Position numbers and translations under genes: made by a program
Part shown: positions 1 through 8,943 of the stretch, piece after piece
How positions within the stretch are numbered: the first letter of the stretch is position 1
How the letters are laid out: every line of letters begins with the position of its first letter
Source: Pseudomonadota bacterium
Lineage (GTDB): Bacteria > Pseudomonadota > Gammaproteobacteria > Steroidobacterales > Steroidobacteraceae
Assembly (NCBI GenBank): GCA_016703895.1
Contig: JADJBE010000005.1
Location: forward strand, 124,001 to 188,000
Reading direction: 5' to 3'
DNA: 64,000 nucleotides
The notes under the pieces: generated by a model
What the model was told of the DNA's origin: nothing
Database searches by the model: none
Seen by the model: only the letters and a program-made list of their open reading frames with translations

Positions 1-76
1 CAGTCGCAGCTGCAGCATCAATCGTCAAAGCGACTGACTAACGACGCGACCACGACGCGAGCGCGGCTTGGCGCTG

Positions 77-1450
77 CTATGGCGTCGAACGATTGACCGC
101 AGGCTTACCGAGATCGCCGATCAGCATGGCGAGCTCGAGCGACTGCTCGTAGTTGAGGCGCGGGTCGACGGTCGAACGATAGGCGCGCTGCAGATCGCCA
201 TCCGTCAGGCCGCGGGCGCCACCGGTGCACTCGGTGACATCCTCACCAGTGAGCTCGATATGCACGCCGCCCAGATAGGACCCATGCTCGGCATGGAGCC
301 TAAACGCCAGCTCCAACTCGCGCATGATGTTCTCGAACCGGCGCGTCTTCAGACCCCCGGAGCTGGTTTCCGTGTTGCCGTGCATCGGATCGCAGATCCA
401 CAGCACCTGCTGGCCGGTTTCGCGGACTGCGGCAATCGCTCGGGGCAGGGATTTCTCGATGTCCTTGGCGCCAAAACGATGGATCAGCGCCAGGCGTCCA
501 GGCAGATTCTGCGGATTGAGCGTGGTCACGAGCCCCTGCAACCAGCCGTCATCCATGGCAGCGCCAATTTTGACGCCGATCGGATTGGCAATCCCGCGGA
601 AGAACTCCACGTGCGCACCATCGAGCTGCGCGGTGCGCATGCCGATCCAGGGCATGTGTGTCGATAGGTTGTACCAACGCTTCTGACGCGGAATGAAGCG
701 CGTCTGAGCCTGCTCATACAACAGGTGCAAACCTTCGTGGCTGGCGAAGAAATCGACCGCGGTCACCTCGTGCGGCGCACGGCCACCGCTGACACGCTCG
801 AAGAACTCAAGCGACTCAGCAATCGAATCGACGATCTTTTGATACTGGTTCTTGAGTGGTGAGTGATTCAAAAACCCGAGATCCCAGTACTGCGGATGAT
901 GCAAGTCGCTGAATCCACCGTCGCTCAAGGCGCGCACGAAGTTAAGCGTGAGCGCCGCCCGCTCGTAGCCACGCAGTAACAACTCGGGATCGGCAATACG
1001 CGCCTCGGGCACGAACTCAGGTCGATTGACCAGTGCGCCGCGGAAGGACGGCAGAGTCACCCCATCGATGGTCTCGGTGTCCGCAGATCGTGGCTTGGCG
1101 TACTGGCCTGCCATGCGCCCCACGCGGATGATGGGCTTCTTGAGCCCGTGTAGCAGCACCAGGCTCATCTGCAACAAGATCTTCAACTTGGTCGCGATCT
1201 TGTCGGATTCGCAATCCTCGAACGTCTCGGCGCAGTCCCCGCCCATCAGCAGGAATGCGTTGCCACGCTGGGCGTTGGCCAGCCGTTCACGCAGGGTCTC
1301 GATTTCCCACGACACCACAATGGGCGGCAGGCGCGACAACTGCGCGATCACGTTGGCTAGCTCGCCGTCATCATCGTAGCGAGGCTGCTGTTGTGCCTGG
1401 CGTGTGGTCCAGCTGGTCGGTTGCCAGGAGATGGTGTCGGTTGTGCGCAT
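77..1450 (-). CDS. Class II 3-deoxy-7-phosphoheptulonate (DAHP) synthase
   Basis: It condenses phosphoenolpyruvate with erythrose 4-phosphate, the first step of the shikimate pathway, in the cytosol. The 457-residue product matches the plant/mycobacterial class II type, not the E. coli AroFGH type. Metal-binding residues are visible in order: Cys73 in MGGDCAETF, His in CDPMHGNT near residue 350, Glu in GVHIELTGED near 400, and Asp in TVDPRLNYEQ near 430. The reading frame extends 30 codons further upstream, but those residues look like junk. The ATG at 1450 lies just after a promoter-like sequence and gives the usual family length. The gene is divergent from the lysine dehydrogenase-like gene. 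Family assignment is secure; which aromatic amino acid inhibits it cannot be seen. Confidence 0.95.
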   Translation of the reverse strand: MRTTDTISWQPTSWTTRQAQQQPRYDDDGELANVIAQLSRLPPIVVSWEIETLRERLANAQRGNAFLLMGGDCAETFEDCESDKIATKLKILLQMSLVLLHGLKKPIIRVGRMAGQYAKPRSADTETIDGVTLPSFRGALVNRPEFVPEARIADPELLLRGYERAALTLNFVRALSDGGFSDLHHPQYWDLGFLNHSPLKNQYQKIVDSIAESLEFFERVSGGRAPHEVTAVDFFASHEGLHLLYEQAQTRFIPRQKRWYNLSTHMPWIGMRTAQLDGAHVEFFRGIANPIGVKIGAAMDDGWLQGLVTTLNPQNLPGRLALIHRFGAKDIEKSLPRAIAAVRETGQQVLWICDPMHGNTETSSGGLKTRRFENIMRELELAFRLHAEHGSYLGGVHIELTGEDVTECTGGARGLTDGDLQRAYRSTVDPRLNYEQSLELAMLIGDLGKPAVNRSTP

Positions 1451-1456
1451 GGCTAT

Positions 1457-1485
1457 ATAGTACAAGCGCTGGAGAGCTGACACAA
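1457..1485 (-). promoter_or_regulatory. Candidate sigma-70 promoter of the DAHP synthase gene
   Basis: On the minus strand TTGTGT (1485-1480), a 17-bp spacer and TACTAT (1462-1457) form a plausible -35/-10 pair. The -10 ends only 6 nt before the ATG at 1450, so the predicted transcript would start at or next to the start codon (leaderless). This rests on pattern only. Confidence 0.4.
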
Positions 1486-1508
1486 AAACCCACTGATTCG
1501 AGGCCACT

Positions 1509-2672
1509 ATGCGCAAAATTCTGGTGCTGGGAGCGGGCAAGATCGGCGCGCTGATCTCCGGCCTGCTGGCCGAATCAGGCGATTACGCCGTCGCGCTCGC
1601 CGACGTCGACGGCAATGCGTCCGCCGCCGTCGCCAAAGCGCACGGGTCTGAGCGCCTGACGGCCCATGCGGTCGATGCCACGCAGCGCAAGTCACTGGAC
1701 GCGTTCCTGGCGACCCACAAAATCGACGCTGTGGTCTCGAGCCTGCCCTACTACTGCAATCCTGTGGTCGCGGCCGCTGCACGCAAAGCAGACGCCCACT
1801 ACTTCGACCTCACGGAGGATGTGACCGTGACACGCGCCGTCCGGCGGATCGCGCGCGGTGCCAAGCGTGCCTTTGTCCCGCAGTGCGGACTTGCACCGGG
1901 GTTCATCAGTATCGCGGCTAATGAGCTGACGACGCATTTCGACGAACCCCGCACGATCAAGCTGCGCGTCGGTGCGCTGCCCCAACATCCTAACAACGTG
2001 CTCAAGTACTCACTGACCTGGTCCACCGAGGGCCTGATCAATGAATACGGCAACCCGTGCCAGGCCGTGGTCGATGGCAAGCTGATCGACGTCGCGCCAC
2101 TTGAGGGCCTGGAGGAGATCGAGATCGACGGCACGCTTTACGAGGCTTTCAACACCTCCGGGGGGCTCGGTTCGCTGGCGGAAACGCGCGGCAAAGGTTG
2201 TGAGCAGATCAACTACAAGACCATGCGCTATCCAGGTCACTGCCAACAGATGCGCTTGTTGATGAACGATCTGAAGCTGAATCAGGACCGGGCCACACTC
2301 AAGCGCATCTTGGAAAACGCGGTGCCGCAGACGCTGCAGGATGTCGTGATCGTCTATGCGGCGGTCGCCGGCCTGCAAGATGGCGAACTGCGTGAGGAGA
2401 ACTACGTCAACAAGATCTACCCACAGGTCATTGGCGGTCGTTTGTGGTCAGCCATTCAGGTCTCGACCGCGGCAGGCATCACTGCCGTGCTGGATCTGGT
2501 GCTAACCAATCCGCGAAAGTACCGCGGCTTCATTGCCCAGGAGGAATTCAGTTTGCCCGACATCCTCGGCAATCGCTTTGGCAAGCACTATGCCTCGAGC
2601 GGCTCGAAAGATATTTCCGGCCAGGTGGTCGTTGCTGGTCGCGCCGGGCGCCAGCGAAAACTTCGCAAATAG
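1509..2672 (+). CDS. Saccharopine dehydrogenase-family protein, probable lysine 6-dehydrogenase
   Basis: It is a NAD(P)-dependent Rossmann enzyme of the saccharopine dehydrogenase family. The N-terminal nucleotide-binding motif is GAGKIG (residues 8-13). Blocks CGLAPGF, EAFNTSGGLGSL and YKTMRYPGH resemble, from memory, lysine 6-dehydrogenase of Geobacillus, which oxidises the epsilon-amino group of lysine to give 2-aminoadipate semialdehyde. The length of 387 residues also fits. It lies 15 bp upstream of an ALDH7-type gene whose known substrate is that semialdehyde, so both are likely in one operon for lysine catabolism. The alternative is a saccharopine dehydrogenase, but no lysine-ketoglutarate reductase gene is adjacent. 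A GAGG ribosome-binding site precedes the ATG by about 5 nt. Confidence 0.8.
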   Translation: MRKILVLGAGKIGALISGLLAESGDYAVALADVDGNASAAVAKAHGSERLTAHAVDATQRKSLDAFLATHKIDAVVSSLPYYCNPVVAAAARKADAHYFDLTEDVTVTRAVRRIARGAKRAFVPQCGLAPGFISIAANELTTHFDEPRTIKLRVGALPQHPNNVLKYSLTWSTEGLINEYGNPCQAVVDGKLIDVAPLEGLEEIEIDGTLYEAFNTSGGLGSLAETRGKGCEQINYKTMRYPGHCQQMRLLMNDLKLNQDRATLKRILENAVPQTLQDVVIVYAAVAGLQDGELREENYVNKIYPQVIGGRLWSAIQVSTAAGITAVLDLVLTNPRKYRGFIAQEEFSLPDILGNRFGKHYASSGSKDISGQVVVAGRAGRQRKLRK

Positions 2673-2687
2673 TCAGGACACATCAGC

Positions 2688-4217
2688 ATGACACGCGCAG
2701 CAGAGATTCTGCAGAAGGCAGGCATTCAGCCCGAGAACGCGGGCACGTGGTCGGGAGACGGTGGTTGGCTCGAATCTCCCGCAGGCCGCGTGATTGACTC
2801 CATGAATCCCACGACCGGCGAGCGCCTCGCCACTGTCCGGTGCACCGACGCGGCTGGCTACGAGCAGGTCATGGCGTCCGCATCCGCCGCGGCGAAGCTG
2901 TGGCGAGAAGTGCCGGCGCCGCGGCGTGGTGAGGCGATTCGACTGTTCGCCGAGGAACTGCGGGCGAACAAGAATGCACTCGGCGCATTGGTGTCACTGG
3001 AGAATGGCAAGATTCTCGCCGAGGGCTTGGGCGAGGTGCAGGAGATGATCGACATCGCCGACTTCGCGGTCGGCCAGTCGCGCATGCTCTACGGCCTGAC
3101 GATGCACTCCGAGCGCCCGCAGCACCGCATGTACGAGCAGTGGCATCCGCTTGGTGTGGTGGGCATCATTTCCGCGTTCAACTTTCCGGTGGCCGTCTGG
3201 GCGTGGAACGCGTTGTTGGCCGCAGTCTGCGGCAACGTCTCCGTCTGGAAGCCATCGCCGAAGACTCCCTTGACCGCCATTGCCGTCCAGCGGCTCGCCG
3301 CGCGGGTCATGCAAGCGCAGAAGCTGCCGCCCATATTCCAGTTGTTCATCGATGCCGGCACCGAGCTGGCGACGCGCTTCGTCGACGATCGACGCGTCGC
3401 GCTCGTCTCGTTCACAGGGTCGACGCGGGTTGGCACGGAAGTCGGCGTGCGTGTCGCGGCTCGCCTCGGCAAGAGCCTCCTCGAGCTGGGGGGCAACAAC
3501 GCGATCATCGTCGATGCGACGGCCGACCTCTCCCTGGTGGTTCCAGCTGTGGTGTTCGGCGCCGTCGGCACAGCCGGCCAGCGCTGTACCAGTACTCGCC
3601 GCGTGTTCGTCCAGCGCTCGATCATGGCCGAGGTCGAGCAACGGCTGGTCAAGGCTTACCAACAAGTCAGAATCGGCGACCCAAACGACTCAGGCACACT
3701 GATGGGACCGCTGATCGACGCGCGCGCCGTGCAAGCCTATCAAGGCGCGATCGTGCGGGCGCGGGCTGCGGGCGGCACGGTGCTCTGCGGCGATCAAGTG
3801 CTGGATCGCGCCGGGCATTTCGTGACCCCCACGATTATTCGTGCCGAGAACGACTGGGAGATCGTACAAACCGAGACGTTCGGACCGATTTTGTACTTGA
3901 TTCCATTTGACTCGCTCGACGACGCGATCGACATGCACAACCAGGCGGCCCATGGTCTCTCCTCGGCCCTCTTTACCGACCGGCTGCGGCACGCTGAGCG
4001 GTTTCTGTCGAGTGCGGGCAGCGATTGCGGCATCGCCAACATCAACATTGGCACGTCAGGTGCCGAGATCGGTGGTGCTTTCGGCGGTGAAAAAGACACC
4101 GGTGGCGGCCGTGAATCCGGCTCTGATTCCTGGAAGGCGTACATGCGGCGCCAGACCAATACAATCAACTATTCGAGCGCGCTGCCTTTAGCACAGGGCA
4201 TAAAGTTCGATCTATAA
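2688..4217 (+). CDS. ALDH7-family aldehyde dehydrogenase (2-aminoadipate semialdehyde / piperideine-6-carboxylate dehydrogenase)
   Basis: This 509-residue NAD-dependent aldehyde dehydrogenase has the general-base Glu266 in LLELGGNNAI and the catalytic Cys300 in GTAGQRCTSTRR. FTGSTRVG forms part of the cofactor site. The LGGNNAI and AGQRCTSTRR forms and the C-terminal GAEIGGAFGGEKDTGGGRE block are typical of the ALDH7/antiquitin branch, which oxidises 2-aminoadipate semialdehyde to 2-aminoadipate. It follows the lysine 6-dehydrogenase-like gene by 15 bp, which supports a two-step lysine-to-aminoadipate route. It ends 14 bp from the convergent sensor-kinase gene. Confidence 0.9.
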   Translation: MTRAAEILQKAGIQPENAGTWSGDGGWLESPAGRVIDSMNPTTGERLATVRCTDAAGYEQVMASASAAAKLWREVPAPRRGEAIRLFAEELRANKNALGALVSLENGKILAEGLGEVQEMIDIADFAVGQSRMLYGLTMHSERPQHRMYEQWHPLGVVGIISAFNFPVAVWAWNALLAAVCGNVSVWKPSPKTPLTAIAVQRLAARVMQAQKLPPIFQLFIDAGTELATRFVDDRRVALVSFTGSTRVGTEVGVRVAARLGKSLLELGGNNAIIVDATADLSLVVPAVVFGAVGTAGQRCTSTRRVFVQRSIMAEVEQRLVKAYQQVRIGDPNDSGTLMGPLIDARAVQAYQGAIVRARAAGGTVLCGDQVLDRAGHFVTPTIIRAENDWEIVQTETFGPILYLIPFDSLDDAIDMHNQAAHGLSSALFTDRLRHAERFLSSAGSDCGIANINIGTSGAEIGGAFGGEKDTGGGRESGSDSWKAYMRRQTNTINYSSALPLAQGIKFDL

Positions 4218-4231
4218 GTTATCGTTTTAGA

Positions 4232-5624
4232 TCATTTTTCTGCTGGCAACATGCCGGGTAAGCTCAACGTGAACTTGGCGCCGCCCCAGTCGGACACGCC
4301 CACCGCAACCGACCCGCCGTAGAGCTCGGCGGTCTCTTGCACCATCGCGAGTCCGAGCCCATGGCCTGGGACGCTCTCGTCGGCGCGCCCACCACGAGTC
4401 AGCACCCGCTCCCGATCGGCCGGCGGGATCCCGTCCCCGTCGTCTTCGATACAGATGACCAGCGCGCGCCGTGTATCGGCATGTGAATCGATAGCCACCG
4501 TCACTCGGACCCGCTCGCGACACCAGGTGCAGGCGTTGTCGAGCAGATTGCCCAACGCTTCGGTCAGATCAGCGCGATCGCCAATAAACCGCGCTGCTGA
4601 CTCCACTTGCACCGCGATCGACAGATCTTTGTGAGCATGGACTTTGAGCATTGCCGCGCGCAGCTCGATGACGATCTCGCGCACGCTGCACGGTGTCGCG
4701 CCGAGCAACTGGCCGCCCGAGGTTGCCGCACGCCGCATCTGATGTTCGATAATGCCGCTCATCCGCTCAATTTCCCCCTTGAGGGGTATTGTCGGCTTGC
4801 GCACTGTTGTTGCTATCAACGCTCGACCGATCGAGTGTGCTACGCATCACAGCCAACGGTGTCTTCAGGCTGTGCGCGAGGTTGCCGAGCGTGTCCCGAT
4901 AGCGCTTGATGCGCGTGCGCTCACCCTCGAGAAGCGCATTCAGATTCCCCGTGACGGCGGCGAGTTCCCGTGGCCAACGATCACTGAGTTGCTCGCGATT
5001 GCCGCCTTCGACATCCTTGATTTCCTGTTCCAGACGTCGCACCGGCCCTAACACCCAGCGCATCAGCACCGCGAGTGTCAGCATGAGCAGCAGCGCAAGC
5101 GCTGCGAACCAGCTAATCATCTGCTGGCGGAAGCGTCGCAACTGCGCTTCATAGGTGGTGAGATCTGACGCCACATTGAACGTGAACTGTCGCGGCACGC
5201 CCTCCAGCACTTCCCAGCTAATGCCGCGCGTCGCTATCGCAAGCCGACCGTGCGGCTCGAGTGCGAGCATATTGAACTGCCGCTCGCCAGGTTGCGCCAG
5301 CCGCCCCCAGGACACACCGGACCCTGCCATCGATGGCGAACGCCAAACGCTGTCGCCAGCCGCGTCCCGAATCTCGGCATAGAGTCCAGACCCCGGCGTT
5401 TCGAGACGCGACTCTAGCGTGGCCGCCGAACGCATCAAGCCAGCGTCTTCCGGCTCGGCCGCGGCAATCAACGCCACCATCTGTGCATCCAGCAAGTCGC
5501 GCAGGCTACGCTGCGCGAGGTCCCGGAATACGAAATCCAACAGCAGGACAGTCAGCCCAAAAAACAGGATCAGGGCAACAAACAGCGACAGCAACAGCCG
5601 TCGCGTCAGCGACACGGCTGGCAT
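4232..5624 (-). pseudogene. phoQ: PhoQ-like sensor histidine kinase, split by one frameshift
   Basis: The N-terminal part (285 codons from 5624) has a membrane helix near residues 8-30, a periplasmic sensor, a second helix near 170-192, a HAMP-like linker and the H-box HSLKTPLAV with His251. The catalytic part lies in another frame from about 4819 to 4232, with NLLDNACTW (N box), EDDGDGIP (G1) and GHGLGLAMV (G2). The two halves overlap. Dropping one base from the five-base homopolymer at 4774-4778 joins them into one PhoQ-length protein (about 460 residues). It lies 5 bp downstream of phoP. Whether the break is real or an indel error cannot be decided here. If real, the N-terminal half would be a kinase without an ATPase domain. 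Confidence 0.85.
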
Positions 5625-5629
5625 CAGGG

Positions 5630-6337
5630 TCAGCCAGCTCGCTCGCTCGTGGGCGGAGAGCTCTGGCGCGCGACGGCAAAGCGATAACCGCGACCGCGCA
5701 GTGTTTCGATTGGCTTCAAACGGTCGTCAGGATCGAGCTTGCGACGCAAGCGACCGATAAATACCTCGATCACATTGCTGTCGCGTTCGTAATCCTGGTC
5801 ATAGAGGCGCTCGGTCAGCTCGGTCTTGGAAATGACGTCGCCCGCACGCAGCATCATGTGTTCGAGAATGCGGTACTCGAACGTCGTCAGATCAATCGCC
5901 GCACCATCCACCGTGACAGTCTGCGCGCGTGTGTCGAGCAGTATCGGCCCGCACTGCAGCAGTGGACTCGCCCAACCACCCGCACGGCGCAACAGTGCCT
6001 GCAGGCGAGCCAGCAATTCCTCGAAATGAAATGGCTTGGTGACGTAGTCGTCAGCGCCAGCCTGCAGCCCTTCAACTTTGTCTTCCCAGCGCGACCGCGC
6101 GGTCAGCACCAGTATCGGGTAACTCTTGCCGTCGGCACGCAGGCGCCGAATGAGATCCAGCCCAGACAATTTCGGTAGCCCCAGATCGATCACCGCCACG
6201 TCGAGCGGGAACTCGCGCCCCGCGTATAGTCCCTCTTCGCCATCGGCCGCAACGTCGACCGTGAAACCCGCTGCAACCAGACGCGCGCGGATATCCTCCT
6301 GCAAGACCAGCTCGTCTTCCACTAACAAGGCACGCAT
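5630..6337 (-). CDS. phoP: PhoP-like OmpR-family response regulator
   Basis: The 235-residue regulator has an N-terminal receiver domain with acidic residues EDE (7-9), phospho-acceptor Asp51 in VIDLGLP and Lys101 in YVTKPFHFEE. A C-terminal winged-helix DNA-binding domain ends in RGRGYRF. It sits in a PepSY-phoP-phoQ order with 12 and 5 bp gaps. The position near purB matches the E. coli purB-phoP-phoQ neighbourhood, which supports the PhoP name over a generic OmpR regulator. In the known system it controls envelope and Mg2+ responses; the local signal and regulon are not visible. Confidence 0.9.
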   Translation of the reverse strand: MRALLVEDELVLQEDIRARLVAAGFTVDVAADGEEGLYAGREFPLDVAVIDLGLPKLSGLDLIRRLRADGKSYPILVLTARSRWEDKVEGLQAGADDYVTKPFHFEELLARLQALLRRAGGWASPLLQCGPILLDTRAQTVTVDGAAIDLTTFEYRILEHMMLRAGDVISKTELTERLYDQDYERDSNVIEVFIGRLRRKLDPDDRLKPIETLRGRGYRFAVARQSSPPTSERAG

Positions 6338-6349
6338 ACCCAGCTCCCG

Positions 6350-6682
6350 CTAAAGACTGGCGCCACTGGCCGCGTCGATACGCACGACAAACACTCGCCC
6401 GTCGTCCGACAGCATTCGCAACACATAGATGACTCGACCATCGCGCTCACTGGTTTCGGCACGCACGACACGCGCGCTGTGTTGCCGCTCAGCGCGGCTG
6501 ATCGCCTCATCGAGCGTCAAGCCGTCGGCCCTGAGAATCGGTCCATAATGGGACTGATCTAGATCGGCAGCCACACCGGTATTTTCGACACCAGCCCGCG
6601 ACGCGGCCTGGGTCTCGATGGCGCCAGCGCTGATTACTAGCGTCACAAGAGCGGCGACGAGCAGATTGAGGCGATATGTCAT
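6350..6682 (-). CDS. Secreted PepSY-domain protein of the phoPQ operon
   Basis: This 110-residue protein has a signal peptide (hydrophobic residues about 5-22, likely cut after ETQAA) and a single PepSY-like domain. The domain runs from LTLDEAISRAE to the YVLRMLSDDGRVFVVRID strand pair. It is 12 bp upstream of phoP and is probably co-transcribed. Small PepSY proteins next to two-component genes are common in proteobacteria and may modulate the periplasmic sensor; that role is inferred here. Confidence 0.75.
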   Translation of the reverse strand: MTYRLNLLVAALVTLVISAGAIETQAASRAGVENTGVAADLDQSHYGPILRADGLTLDEAISRAERQHSARVVRAETSERDGRVIYVLRMLSDDGRVFVVRIDAASGASL

Positions 6683-6718
6683 AAGACGCCGAATTCTACG
6701 TCAGATGCGTCTGCAAAA

Positions 6719-6745
6719 CTGCGCGGGCGGTCACCGCCCGCGCAG
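6719..6745 (-). terminator. Intrinsic terminator after the glycine-zipper gene
   Basis: A perfect 12-bp GC-rich stem (6719-6730 with 6734-6745) has a 3-nt loop. On the minus strand it is followed directly by TTTT. It lies 28 bp past the stop of the glycine-zipper gene and separates it from the PepSY-phoPQ operon. Confidence 0.8.
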
Positions 6746-6773
6746 TCAGCGCGATTGCTGCTTGCATAGCACA

Positions 6774-7391
6774 CTACCGGGCCGGACGAACGTTCACCTG
6801 CACTCGCAGTCGATCGCCAGGATCGTAGGGCAGACGTGTGACCTGGCGCACACCATTGTATTCATAGGTAACACGGTAACCATCAATCCGCTCTTCCCAG
6901 TCATCGCGATAGCGTGTCTCGCAACGCTCAACGCTGTATTCGCGGCCGCGATTGTCGTAGTAGGCATCGCGATAATCAGTCGATTGGCGCGCGTCGCGTC
7001 GCGCTGCGGCGTCGTGCCCCACCGCAGAACCGATGATCGCGCCCGCCACGGTCGCCGCTCGACGGCCGTCACCACTACCTATTTGGTTACCCACCGCAGC
7101 CCCAATGATACTGCCGAGAATCATCGAGCCCGCCGCCGGCCGCGGACGATCATTCGAGTAGCCGCGCGCGCCATCATAGCGCGTCTCCTGCCAGCACTCC
7201 TGTTGTGGCGTACGCACACGAACTCGGGTGCGGATTGGATCAACGTCCACAACCCGCGCGTAGTCGTAACCGTCATTGCGATCAGAGCTGTAGTGACGAC
7301 CATTGTCCGCGAGCGCAGCGGATCCACTGATTGCCATTACGACTGCCGCGACCACTGCGGACACTTTTGATTTAGAAAGAGTCGCACTCAT
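6774..7391 (-). CDS. Glycine-zipper 2TM-domain envelope protein
   Basis: The 205-residue product starts with a signal peptide (MSATLSKS then a hydrophobic run, cut near SAALA). A variable Tyr/Arg/Asp-rich segment follows, then a glycine-zipper membrane region with GSIIGAAVGNQIG and GAIIGSAVGHD near residues 92-125. The C-terminal part reads YRVTYEYNGV. This is the common Rickettsia 17-kDa-like / YMGG-type surface protein architecture. The frame stays open 33 codons upstream, but the ATG at 7391 starts the signal peptide. Function beyond outer-membrane association is unknown. Confidence 0.8.
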   Translation of the reverse strand: MSATLSKSKVSAVVAAVVMAISGSAALADNGRHYSSDRNDGYDYARVVDVDPIRTRVRVRTPQQECWQETRYDGARGYSNDRPRPAAGSMILGSIIGAAVGNQIGSGDGRRAATVAGAIIGSAVGHDAAARRDARQSTDYRDAYYDNRGREYSVERCETRYRDDWEERIDGYRVTYEYNGVRQVTRLPYDPGDRLRVQVNVRPAR

Positions 7392-7474
7392 GACTGCCTC
7401 ACTTAGCAGGTCGTAACACCGGGATAGGTGCCGTATCGACCCTGAGCACAGCCTAGTGCCGGCACAATGAATGC

Positions 7475-8314
7475 CTACTGAACCGGCCAATTGAAGGCTA
7501 AATACGGCCTAAAACACAGGCAAGGCGTGCGCTTGGCAAGGCTCCAGAGCGCCTCCCAGTCATCCGGCTGCAACTCCTGGAGCGGGATCGAGCGCTGCTT
7601 GGCGAGGGTCTCCATCTGCCGAAAGCGGCGCTCGAACTTGGCATTTGCCAGACGCAAGGCCTCCTCGGCATCGATGCCAAGATGCCGCGCCCAATTGGCC
7701 ACGGCAAACAGCAGATCGCCAATTTCTTCGCGCTGTTCGTTGGTCGACACCGCCGTCTCAACCTCACGCAGCTCCTCATCGATCTTTGCGCGCACTCCGG
7801 ACGGATCGGGCCAGTCGAACTGCACCCTTGCGGCACGCTTGCCAAGCTTGTGGGCTCGCGCCAAAGCTGGCAGCGCCAAGGGCACGCCTGCCAACTCGCT
7901 AGTGTCTTCCACGATACTCGCGGCCGACCGCTCACGGGCTTTATGATCATCCCAAGCCTGCGCTTGTGCCTGCGCCGAGTGGACCACCTGATCGCCAAAT
8001 ACATGCGGATGACGCCGCTCCAGTTTGGCGCAGATCGCGGCGGCCACAGCATCGAAATCAAACCAGTCACGCTCCTCGGCAAGCCGCGCGTGAAAGACTA
8101 CCTGGAACAACAGATCGCCGAGTTCGTCGCGTAACTCGTCCGGCTTGCCAGAATCAATAGCGGCGGCAACTTCGTACGCCTCCTCAATCGTAAAGGGCGC
8201 GATCGTGGCGAAGGTCTGCTCGCGGTCCCACGGACAGCCATGGTCGGGATCGCGCAACCGCGTCATGATGAGCCGTAATCGTTCAATCGAGCTTGGGTCC
8301 GCCACTCGCGTCAC
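7475..8314 (-). CDS. mazG: Nucleoside triphosphate pyrophosphohydrolase MazG
   Basis: The 279-residue product has two MazG repeats. The first carries CPWDREQTF, EEAYE and ELGDLLFQVVFH; the second carries EELREVE and EEIGDLLFAVANW. These are the metal-binding EExxE / ExxD signatures of the all-alpha NTP pyrophosphatase family that removes aberrant NTPs and lowers ppGpp in E. coli. The start is GTG, overlapping the stop of the nudL gene by 4 bp (GTGA), so translation is probably coupled. It is the last gene of a fumC-nudL-mazG operon. Confidence 0.93.
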   Translation of the reverse strand: MTRVADPSSIERLRLIMTRLRDPDHGCPWDREQTFATIAPFTIEEAYEVAAAIDSGKPDELRDELGDLLFQVVFHARLAEERDWFDFDAVAAAICAKLERRHPHVFGDQVVHSAQAQAQAWDDHKARERSAASIVEDTSELAGVPLALPALARAHKLGKRAARVQFDWPDPSGVRAKIDEELREVETAVSTNEQREEIGDLLFAVANWARHLGIDAEEALRLANAKFERRFRQMETLAKQRSIPLQELQPDDWEALWSLAKRTPCLCFRPYLAFNWPVQ

Positions 8315-8943
8315 TCCAACGACTGCGTCAACCGATAGAGAGTCAGCAACATGCCGGCCGTGGCACCCCAGATGTGATACTCCCCATAGGCGATGTCGTA
8401 GATGTCGACTTCGTCGCCGTTGTCAAAGCGGCGCCGTCGGGTGCAGTGATTGGCAGGATCAAAGACATGGTCCACCGGCACTTCGAAGGTACTGACCACT
8501 TCATCCGGATTGAGCACTAGCTTGTGACCAGGATCCACCAGACCCAGCACTGGCGTCACCCGATAACCACTAACCACCAGATGGTCTGGTAGATAGCCAA
8601 TGACCTCCACGAGACTGGGGTCAAGCCCGATCTCCTCCTTAGCCTCGCGCAACGCTGCCGCGCGCGGCCCGTCGTCCTCAGGATCGAGCCGACCACCGGG
8701 AAAACTGATCTGCGCGGCATGGTTCTTCAAACCAGCAGCGCGGATAGTCAGCAAGACCTGCATACCCTGCGGCCGTTCGACCAAAGGTACGAGCACCGCC
8801 GCATGGACAGGCTGCGGCGGGAAATGCTGCACGAATCGCTGGCTGTGCTCAGCGCTCATGCCAGACAAACACCACTGCGACGTGTCGTGCAGCGGCGTCG
8901 AGGTCCGAAAACGATCGACAAAACGCTGTCGCCACAGGCTCAT
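8311..8943 (-). CDS. nudL: NUDIX hydrolase, CoA pyrophosphatase type
   Basis: This 210-residue protein has a full NUDIX box (GGRLDPEDDGPRAAALREAKEEIGL, about residues 78-102) preceded by ISFPGG. The N-terminal AAVLVPLVERPQGMQVLLTIRA and the upstream ISFPGG are characteristic of the NudL (YeaB) branch, which hydrolyses CoA and its derivatives. Its ATG overlaps the stop of fumC by 4 bp (ATGA). Confidence 0.88.
   Translation of the reverse strand: MSLWRQRFVDRFRTSTPLHDTSQWCLSGMSAEHSQRFVQHFPPQPVHAAVLVPLVERPQGMQVLLTIRAAGLKNHAAQISFPGGRLDPEDDGPRAAALREAKEEIGLDPSLVEVIGYLPDHLVVSGYRVTPVLGLVDPGHKLVLNPDEVVSTFEVPVDHVFDPANHCTRRRRFDNGDEVDIYDIAYGEYHIWGATAGMLLTLYRLTQSLE

Noticed and set aside
1..76. Start of another minus-strand gene at the left edge
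   Set aside because: No open frame with a plausible start and ribosome-binding site could be supported in 76 bases.
2994..3665. 223-codon open frame antisense to the ALDH7 gene
   Set aside because: It is a shadow of a well-conserved dehydrogenase with intact active site.
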